Shown here: positions 56,062-64,000 of the stretch, in pieces | Numbering within the stretch: position 1 is the stretch's first letter | Layout: the number at the start of each line of letters is the position of its first letter | DNA from: Scedosporium boydii | Lineage: Eukaryota; Ascomycota; Sordariomycetes; Microascales; Microascaceae | Length of the DNA stretch: 64,000 nt | Direction: 5' to 3' | Assembly: GCA_002221725.1 (NCBI GenBank) | Contig: NJFT01000021.1 | Coordinates: forward strand, 1-64,000 | Notes under the pieces: generated by a model | What the model saw: the letters and a program-made list of their open reading frames with translations, nothing else | What the model was told of the DNA's origin: nothing | The model's database searches: none | Program-made: the position numbers and the translations under genes

Positions 56062-57778
56062 TGTCGTAGGCAGAGGCCGGCTCTCCTAGGATTTGGTGCG
56101 TCACGGCTTGTGGTGGGCTTAATACTCCCCAATGAAAATTGGGAAGTTCGGGCAGCATTGAAAAATCCCCGGATCCCGAACACTAGGCAAATACACTCGA
56201 GTTGAAGGCGCTTGTTCTATATGTGACCATTTGAAGCTGCGGCGAGTAAGACGAGACAAGTCCTCTCTTGCGGGGCACACGAAAAGGTCCCAAATATAGT
56301 TCCTTAGGAGGGACAAACCTTGCTGTTCTTCAAGGGACTAGAAGAAAGGAGGGGAGATTGCCTGCGGGTTTCATCAAAGAAAGGGACGGATGAAGTGTGA
56401 AGAAGAAGAAAAAGAAGACAAAAAAAAAGGGTTCACAATGGTCGCACGGAATATCCCAGCAGTGCTCAGTTTGGGGCAGAAGTCGCCGTTTCTGGTTGGT
56501 TGGTATGAGGTGCCTTCAAGGTTGAGTTCGTTGTTTGGAGATTGAAGACAGCTAGGAGTCGGAACTGAGGTCAAAGCAGAAGATGCAAGGAGAATGATGG
56601 TATTGTTGTTGAGTAGCCCATCTGTTTCCTACAAGTACATACGTACTTGAAAGTGCCGTTGCCAAGTGTGGTGGGCGGGGGTGGGTCTTTGCCTCAGGGT
56701 GCCGTCTTTGAATGGCCCTTTGAATTGCATTGATACTGTATCGAAATCCAAGTTTCCCGAAAAGACACATCACAGATGACAAGGTGCGCCACCAGTGTTT
56801 ACATTCCATCAATGTACATGAACGGGTTGCTCGCAGACAACGGAGGGTTTACAAGTGGACGTTGAAATGGCCCCACACGGACTGTGCAGGCTCGGCGCCG
56901 GTGGAAACAAGATTGATTTGAGAGGGTGGTGGGGCGTCCAGAAGGCTAGCCAACGATTGAATGAACGGTTCACTTGTGTGGCGCGAGAGAGAGAGAGTGA
57001 GAGAGTGAGAGAGAGTACGGAAATGATAATTACTTGATGAACCTCCCAACCCCCCAAAAAGAAGAAAGCAAAAGCATCGGTCGTCTCCCTTCGCATCTTA
57101 ATGAAGAAGAGTCGAGTCCTCTACATAGAGCATCCGATCCATTACCTTGTTCAAGTAAACTAGTTTAGTTCTCAAACCCCCGTTCAACCATTGCGTCATA
57201 GTCATTAGAATAGGTGGGTCCTTCGACAGGTACAATCAAAATTGTACCCGATTTCCTGGCAAAGGGACCAGCAAACGTCGCCTGGTCTTTCCACATCAAT
57301 TGATCTAAAGCACCACCTGCAAGTACGAATGTACTTCGTACTTATTATACCAAGACGAGTCGAGTCGTTTAAATTGTTGTCTTGGTAGGACCACTTATGC
57401 CTTGCGAAGTAGAACAAACGTTAGCAATTAAGTACGAAGTCCAGCATGAAGAAAGGGGTCTGATCCTAAACCTCCGGCGCCTGGGTTTTTTAACCACCGT
57501 CAACGTTCTCAACGCTCTCAACGCTCTCTGGCTTGCCTGGGAATGCACGAGTCATACAGGCGATGTCTCGTCACAGTCTAGTAATCCACATGAAATTTAC
57601 ACTGAGAGGAAATGACGCCAAGTCTATTATTCCGTTCTATTCCGTATGACATGTCAATCAATTAATAAATACCTTTGCTTACTTCGTGATGCAAAGGTTA
57701 TATGAGAGACCATGCCCACCAATCATACCAAATACACTCCTTAGGTATCGGCCAGCTTTGTCCCAAGGTCTCCTGTTG
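56062..57778. other. Intergenic (1.7 kb), with GA microsatellite
   Basis: No supported gene. A (GA)n tract with two T interruptions lies at 56985-57015. TACTTCGTA is at 57332-57340 and related GTACGAAGT near 57432. Confidence 0.5.
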
Positions 57779-58386
57779 TTAGTAGAGCTTGGCTCGTCCG
57801 GTGAAACGGCTCCTGCGCTCTCTATGACCCAACCAGTACCCTAGAGCTGCCAGCGTTGCCACGAGCCAGAGCAGAGCACTGACCAAGTCAATCCATACAG
57901 CCACTTTCATGCGACGGACAACATCGTCATTGTCGGCGGCCTTGTTGATATACATCTGCAGGAGACAAGTAATCAGCTTCAGTCCCAGGTGGGGATGCGG
58001 CCACCGTATGCAGATATCAAAGGAAGAGGACCCTATCCCCGAGACGAGGATAGCTACTAGCCCCGCGTCGACATAGAAACGAATCGTCAAGAAGAGGGAG
58101 GCTTCCGAACCTTGCCAAAGACACCAAATAATGATATCCAGAGGATAAAGAGTATCAAATTCCATATCCAAATGGCCATGAAGCGCAGGAAGAAGGGAAG
58201 GAGATAGAGCAGAGCTGTCAAGGCCGACAGGCCAGCAACAACTTCTGCGAAAATCCATCGACTGTCTCCTGCCCCATCCGCCAGGTCTGTGCCATATAAA
58301 GCTGCCACTACAATCGCGAGGATGAAGAGGATGATGTGGAGGACCGAGAACGCAATGTAGCTTGCGCCGAGGCTGAAGACGCTCAT
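57779..58386 (-). CDS. Four-pass membrane protein, MARVEL-like, 150 aa
   Basis: Two exons, 58386-58111 and 57955-57779, separated by a 155-nt intron, total 453 nt. Start MSVFSLGASY is chosen because the longer open frame above it (to 58554) is low-complexity 5' UTR-like sequence. Predicted helices are near residues 10-30 (YIAFSVLHIILFILAIVVAA), 45-62, 66-88 (RFMAIWIWNLILFILWISLF) and 107-128. The C-terminus is basic (GHRERRSRFTGRAKLY). The topology resembles the fungal MARVEL-like family, probably plasma-membrane associated; the specific role is unknown. Confidence 0.75.
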
Positions 58387-59093
58387 CTCGAAAAGGGAGG
58401 GTGGAAATGCACAAAGATCGCTCGGGTAGTTTCTGCTACTGTTCTGGAATAGGTCGAGAGGCAAATGAGCTCGTGGGATCGAGCTTGGGAGAGAGCTTAA
58501 CTTTGTCACTGAGAAAAAGAGAAACGCGACTGGCACAAGGGGGGCCTTCTGCACTCGAACGCCCAGTCTTTGTGGCTCAATACCTGCGCAATACTACAAG
58601 TAGGTAGAACGTAGAAAATAAGGACAGAGCTTTGCGTGAGCAGGTTGGGGCATTGAACGAAATTGACGAATTCATCCCAAGAAATCCCAAGACATTAGCG
58701 TATGATGCCCAATTTGCCCGCTTGAATTGAACATTGACTTAATTATTGAATACTGGTACATTCAATTGCTGGCCACCAATAGGGCCGGTTTAGTGCATAA
58801 ACCTGTCTGAAGCAGTAGTAAATATGAATATCACCTTGGGATGCACAATCTCAACAATCCGTTTTGTACGAAGTACAGGAGTTGTATTTGTACACGGCGA
58901 TTAAAAGAAACGCCAGACATGCTTTCGTTCTACAGACAGCTGATGAGGGTCTAAAAAGTGCTAAGAGTACAGGTCGATAATACATATATACTGCCGAGAA
59001 TACGGGCAACCCTCCAAAGTTCTTCCTCATGGCCAAGCTGGCCCGCACCGGCGACCAGCAGGGCATCATCCGCTCTTCAGACGACGTCCTCGA
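58387..59093. other. Intergenic, no supported gene
   Basis: 5' UTR and promoter of the membrane protein, then the 3' side of mS35. TACGAAGTA at 58867-58875. Confidence 0.5.
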
Positions 59094-60278
59094 TCACGGT
59101 ACTTGTGTAGGGATCTTGACCTTACCCCTCTTTCTGTCATCCAATGGAGCACCATATCTCCAGCCCACAGCATGTCGAGCCCGGCCTGTCGTCCCTACCC
59201 GCTCCGAGTCAAAAGACTGAATGCGAAATTCAAACCGGTCCGAGTTTATCTTCATGGTCCTGGCGGCCTCACGCCTAGCATTCTCTTCCGCTTGCCTTAC
59301 CAACTCCTGCTCGGACTGCTTTGCAGCCTTGATGAACTTATCTGCGCTGCGCGCCCTGTTCCCACCAGCTAATACATCCTTTACCATCTCAATGAGCTCA
59401 GGATGCTGCGATCTCTCTTCGGCTGGGAGCATGGTCCTGTGGAAAGCCTTCGCTGCGTCTTTTCGTGTGAAATGCCGCGACTCCGATGTGGGGAGAAATA
59501 CTTGTTGCATCGTATAACCGTGAACGTGGATGTCGTTAATCGGTTCGTGCGTTGGCTTTGGACCGCTCGCCGGGTACGACGTCTTCGGCAGCATATTCAA
59601 AATCGCTTTGGAGTACGGCTTGGCCAGGCGTTTTCCCTATAGGTGCCAGAGAGACGGGTTAGCTTTATAGCTACTACTGCTTGCTGTAACGAGGGGATCT
59701 GGCATTGAAGGGGTCTCGGTCGGAGAGTATCAGAGAGGCTCGCAACTTGTTTGTAACCATGCATACAGCGTATAGTCTTCAAGACTAATCGAAAAATATT
59801 GAAGCAGTTCATCATTGGATTGGAAATGAGAAACCCAAAGAATTCGAAATGGGACTGAAAGAAAATGGGGAATTCTTTTTACCTCAGATATCCACCGCTT
59901 TTCCACCTCTTTTAGTCGTACAACTGCGGCAACGCGCCTGACGTCGACGCCGAGATCCGCCGATACCACCTTCAACGCCTCGCCATTTTTCTTCACCCTC
60001 CGCCATATTAATTCCCTTGCGTCTTCATCTAGAACGGGCTGGCTTCGGAAGAGAGGATTTTGGGGGAACGGCTGATCATTGCCGCCGAGATAGTGAGGGT
60101 TGTTCGGCTTTTTGGTCAAGTCTCGCTCTAGCGTCTTGAGCCATTCGAACATTTCCCTACGTTGCCGGCTCACTTCATTATGGCACGGACTGGTCGAGAA
60201 AGGGCGAGTCCTTGCCAATGCCCTCGGAAGACATCCAGCGGCATGCTGAAATACCCTCCCTGTCGGGTTCGGCGACAT
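59094..60278 (-). CDS. Mitochondrial small-subunit ribosomal protein mS35 (Bot1 family)
   Basis: Exons 60278-59883 and 59636-59094 total 939 nt (312 residues). The 246-nt intron is long for this region but has GTAAAA..ATAG ends and keeps the frame. The start at 60278 opens a mitochondrial targeting sequence (RVFQHAAGCLPRALARTRPF STSP). The body (EMFEWLKTLERDLTKKPNNP, DARELIWRRVKKNGEALKVV, LGVDVRRVAAVVRLKEVEKRW) and the second exon (GKRLAKPYSKAILNMLP) match the eukaryotic mitochondrial regulator/Bot1 family, a component of the mitoribosomal small subunit. An upstream in-frame ATG at 60419 would bury the targeting signal and is less likely. Confidence 0.82.
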
Positions 60279-61167
60279 CTTGAAGAGGCAACTTCGGGGT
60301 TTCGAAAGGTAGGCGACCAACCCTTTCAGCCGGAGTGAAATAATGCCACCCGACGAGGCATTCAGGGGGGAAGGATGATGATATGATGGCAGAAACCCGA
60401 GAGACTCGGTAGAGTTCAAGGAATGCTCTCAGAAAGCCAGAGGGAAAGAGCAAGAGCTGGGAGATGAGAAAAAAAATCTTAACAAGGACAGTACTTCCAA
60501 TCGTATGATTGGTTGAGTGAAAAGAGAATCAGCTGCACGGACCATATCGGCACGTGATAACATTGTTATTGCAGTCTGCACCCTGATCCGTGGGTGACTA
60601 ATCTCCTACGTCAAGGAGACCTACAAAGTACATCTTTGATGCGAACCGTTCAAATATTTGTTAGGAGGTGCGATGTGGAGCTCGTGGTCGACATGGACGA
60701 AGGGGGCACTCCTCTTTGTGATTTGTTTCGCGTTTGCGGTCATGATCTTGGAAAGGTGTTCGTTTCAATTCCAACATGAACGCAGCTGGTTGCGAATCAA
60801 AATAGCATCGAGTATTCTCTCCAGTCGGATCTTCGGCAATATGGTCACTTCAAAGGTGTCAAGTGTATCGCCTCCGTCCAGACTCTTCAGTAAAAATTCC
60901 GTACCTCTATGACTACAATCGGAGCTCAACCACACCGACCTAGTATGTGGTTAGTTATTAATAGCCTGGCCCCAAATTTCAAAGATTCCAAAACCCGTCA
61001 TTCATTATATAGTAATACATATAATATAAGGAGCAATCCGGCATAAAGGAAAGAGCCACGCAATGCGAGGGAAGCGGCGGGGGAGAGAGATCCAATCCTT
61101 CTAGAAGAACTAGAAGATGAAGACCGTATTCGGGTAGCGTCTGTTCCTCTGCGGGACGCACTCGAGG
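60279..61167. other. Intergenic, no supported gene
   Basis: Short frames at 60594-60912 overlap in different frames and lack features. Confidence 0.5.
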
Positions 61168-62876
61168 TTAAGTTGCAGATGCCGTGTATGGAGGGCGATT
61201 CTTCTTCGTCTTGGATTTCGTACTCGCGGCTTTCTTTGCTGCCTCATTTCTCTCAGTTTCCAGAGAAAAATCTTTCCACTTTCTCCATCCGTCGAAGTCA
61301 ATGAGTGCCTGCATACATCCCCATTCCCTAACCTTAGTCTCGAGCCATGGAAAACTGACCGGCTAAGGTGACGGACTAGAAGTAAGCAACGTGAAAAGAA
61401 ATATACTGGACATGTATCTGGCAGGGATAACTAGTGCGTCACATACCTTGGTAATGAAATCATTACATCCGGCTGCTAGTGCCTCATGCCTGTCGCTCTG
61501 CAACGAGCTAGCCGTCAAAGCAACAATGATGACAGGGCTCTTGAACATCTCTATGTTCGCAAGACGATCATCTTCTACGATGCCGCCCTCCTCACCAGGC
61601 TCTTTCCCGACCGGCGAGGAAAATACGCCAATAGAATTCACGCGCTCCAGACGCCGAATTTCGCGCGTGGCTTCTAGGCCGTTCATGACGGGAAGCTGAA
61701 TATCCATCAGGACAAGATGAAAACCGCCACTCCGCCATTTGGTGACAGCATCGCGTCCGTTCATAGCACTCTGCCATCTCACCTTCAAGCCCTTGGCGAA
61801 GGCTTCGAGAAGCTTAAGGTTAATAGGATTATCCTCCACTAGGAGCACGTTGATAGGCGGAACGGGAAGTTTCTGCTTTTCTATCACTTTCTTAATTTTC
61901 TTTTTGATGGGGCGCGGCGAGTTCGCCCTTGCGGGTGGCGTGGAAACCTGAGTGGTGGGCGCGGGGTCGGATGGAACGGACGTCGATGGATGAGGGCTGA
62001 CAGTCGATATCACAGTGGATTGGTCTACCAGACCCAGGGAATTAGCTACTTGACACAAGTCAATAACATCGAACGTGAGACGAGCCTACCTGTGCCCATC
62101 GCGACGGATTTGACCCCGGAATTCGCTTGAATGGTAGGGGAGGAAGTGTGCGACCTCCCCAAACGAGGACGTTCTGAACGGTCTCTAAAGGCGCGAGGAC
62201 GACCGCTGCCGGGAGACGGTAGCGACGGCGCCTGGCCGGAGCCAATTGTAGGGACGCCGTGAGCGGCTTGGTCATTGCCGCCCCCAATGGGTGGAACAAG
62301 AGAAGAGGCGGTCGTGACAACAGGCGGAAAATAGCCTTCTCCCGCTTCAGACGGTCGCCCGCTATCCACGGCAAAGTGGGATATACCGGGAGCGTAAGGC
62401 GCTGCGGGTCGAGGTGAGGGCCGAGGAGTCCTTTGTTGAGGAATATCAACGACAAGAGCCTCGTCAACGGCTTGGCCGCCTGGATAATAATGGTCGAGCG
62501 TATTGACGAGGACCTCCTCTGGGCCAAGCTGGCGCGCTTGTCGCTTGTCCCGTGAAGTAATGTGCAGGGTAAGGTCAGGAGCGTCGAAGTGACGCCCTAG
62601 AGAGTTGGCATATTTTCTCAGTATCAAGTCGCGCACGTCGTCTACCAGAGCATCGGCGGAAACAGCGATAAGTGTAGCTGATGCCCCGCGGCGTTTTACC
62701 CACACTTTACGCATGGAGGCGGGAGGTTCGGTCGGGAAGAGACCGTCACTAAAAGTTCCTTCCGGTTCAATGCCGCGGGACACTTGCAACAGGGCTCGAA
62801 GAAGGGACGCTTGTGTGTTCTCGAGAGGTTGTTGTGGGTGATCACTAGTGGCACTCGGGCCCGACATTGCTGCCAT
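61168..62876 (-). CDS. ssk1: HOG-pathway response regulator Ssk1 (N-terminus uncertain)
   Basis: Exons 62876-62090, 62045-61447 and 61362-61168 total 1581 nt (526 residues); introns are 44 nt (short) and 84 nt. Residues 323-480 form the receiver domain: acidic pair E333-D334 (LLVEDNPINLKLLEAF), phospho-acceptor D377 (LVLMDIQLPVMNG), T440 and K462. The last exon restores the typical ending KPVSFPWLE..MQALIDFDGWRKW. Ssk1 receives phosphate from the Ypd1 phosphotransfer protein; unphosphorylated, it activates the Ssk2-type MAPKKK of the osmotic stress cascade. N-terminal blocks QASLLRALLQVSRGIEPEGT and MRKVWVKRRGASATLI fit fungal Ssk1. The true start is probably upstream: the same frame is open to about 62978 (VRRNSTRTRFAMAAM), and protein-like sequence continues to 63258 in another frame without an ATG. 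Confidence 0.85.
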
Positions 62877-63258
62877 TGCGAAGCGTGTTCTGGTGGAGTT
62901 GCGCCGAACGAAATCGTCTCCGGGAAGCGGTTGATCTTGGGAGATTTGAAGTCGTCGCGTGCAGGGGAGAATAGAAATTCATGACCATCAATAACGGATC
63001 GAGCTCTTCAGGCAGCGTTAGCAGGCGAAAATCAGAGGTATTATAAAATGCAGGCAGGGGTTGCGAGGCGGAACTATTCGCAGTTTGAATTCCACCGAGG
63101 CTGGAAGAGCTAGGCGAGGACTCGGAAATCGACCGAGTCAAAGTGCGAAGCTTGGTGATGGCTCGGGACTGTGCAAGGAACAACCAATCCTGAGGACTCC
63201 TGCATTTCCACAGAAGAGGCAAAACACTGCTCGTGCCGTATTCGACGCTCACAACCAA
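62877..63258 (-). pseudogene. Probable 5' part of ssk1, out of frame with the rest
   Basis: The frame read from 63258 gives TKLRTLTRSISESSPSSSSL and LLTLPEELDPLL, protein-like and of the low-complexity kind expected before the Ssk1 conserved blocks. It has no ATG before 62990 and ends in a stop at 62845 inside the main frame. Either an unrecognised intron (for example with branch site GCTAAC near 63020) or a small insertion/deletion separates it from the main exon. The entry marks the uncertain segment; it is not a claim that the gene is dead. Confidence 0.4.
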
Positions 63259-64000
63259 GCTAGGCAGGAGGAGTATTGATGCGAAGCAACAACGCCAACT
63301 GCCCTCCTTCCAGTTCCCATCTACTGAAGCATACAGTGCTTGCTGGGGAATTAAAGCTGCCAGGTGATGCTGAGTCTAATGTGCAAACTTTCTAATAATA
63401 CTGTACGGAAATACTGTGTTGTTTCTCGTTGCAATGCCCATTCAAGCGAGTGCACCTGGGGTTAGTCATCAATCCTCAAATCCATAGACTGAGGTACTGC
63501 AACATTGAATTGTGGCTTCGGTCCTTGGTTTGTACGAACCAGTACGCAGGTAAACATCAATCATCGATCAATTTTTACATGGGAAGAGCAGCTCAAGAAG
63601 TAATTCAAAACAACAACTTGAATAGCTCAGTACATAGAGGATTAAAAATATAAACGAGTCTAAATGTTAGAAAATGAAGACTAAGTGGGCTTCAAGGTTT
63701 CGATGTGTTCCCAATTCGCAGAAATAGTATTGTCGCCCCAGCTGCTCAGGGCCCTTCAACGGATCATAGAAGAGAGAGGCTACATACGTCAAATGTACTC
63801 CTTATATACACATTGAAAAGGGCGGCTGCTTGGATCAAAGACTAAATCATCAAACATCATCAGGAACTTCGAGGAGAGATTCCAAGCACCTATTGTTTTC
63901 CCACACCTACCTACTATTATGTACGGTTCCACACATGTCCTCAGCTCACTCCCAGTTCGTCGGGTCTCTGCCTGAGACACACGCGTGGTTAATACACACT
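63259..64000. other. Intergenic to window end, no supported gene
   Basis: Presumed ssk1 promoter or first exon lies here. The frames at 63429-63653 and 63789-63980 show no features. Confidence 0.45.

Noticed and set aside
58387..58554. Extended N-terminus of the four-pass membrane protein from 58554
   Set aside because: The extra 56 residues are low complexity without a recognisable signal; the ATG at 58386 directly precedes the first helix.
1..64000. tRNA or rRNA genes
   Set aside because: I saw no B-box-like GGTTCGAATCC with a matching acceptor stem and no rRNA-like block; a covariance scan would settle it.

Overview
The window comes from a filamentous ascomycete (Pezizomycotina, possibly Eurotiomycetes; the class is inference). 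Genes carry short introns (44-246 nt) with fungal splice signals (GTRNGT-like donors, CTAAC-like branch sites). The gene set is typical of that group: Ssk1 response regulator, Tad2 deaminase, Bot1/mS35, ZGRF1/Dbl2-like protein, BAR-SH3 protein, secreted Cu-type SOD. The extremely AT-rich blocks are old retrotransposons in which almost every CAG, CAA and TGG codon has become a stop, as expected from repeat-induced point mutation (RIP).

Layout. 1-5.1 kb: accessory DNA of normal base composition. It holds the 3' end of a gene with near-identical tandem HEAT repeats (the sensor end of a fungal NOD-like receptor), a cluster of TACTGGTAG motifs, and a five-exon minus-strand DUF3435/FluG-type tyrosine recombinase with C-terminal C2H2 fingers, the family that includes Starship captains. 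5.2-10.8 kb: two oppositely oriented copies of a retrotransposon-like 5' region flank an AT-rich block that contains a Ty3/gypsy chromovirus. 10.8-14.6 kb: an island of normal composition with one clear gene, a secreted Cu-only-type superoxide dismutase. 14.6-40.1 kb: a transposon graveyard of nested gypsy and copia copies, three LTR families, foldback repeats, two well-preserved solo LTRs with target-site duplications, and a 1.1 kb insertion with an array of similar hairpins. 40.3-64 kb: ordinary gene-rich DNA with an orphan gene, tad2, a putative DNA-binding protein with a C-terminal membrane segment, a ZGRF1-like gene, a BAR-SH3 gene, an unrecognised conserved-looking gene, a four-pass membrane protein, mS35 and ssk1. 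Except for the orphan and the BAR-SH3 gene, these are on the minus strand.

How the parts relate. The left end looks like accessory cargo (receptor plus recombinase) next to repeats and may be the edge of a Starship-type element; neither element end can be proven from this window. The graveyard separates that region from conserved core genes. The order of insertions can be read directly: gypsy copies first, then RIP, then the LTR1 solo LTRs, which kept normal base composition and exact 5-bp duplications. Exon models were assembled by hand from splice signals and reading-frame closure. Each total is divisible by three, but none has been tested against RNA or homologues.
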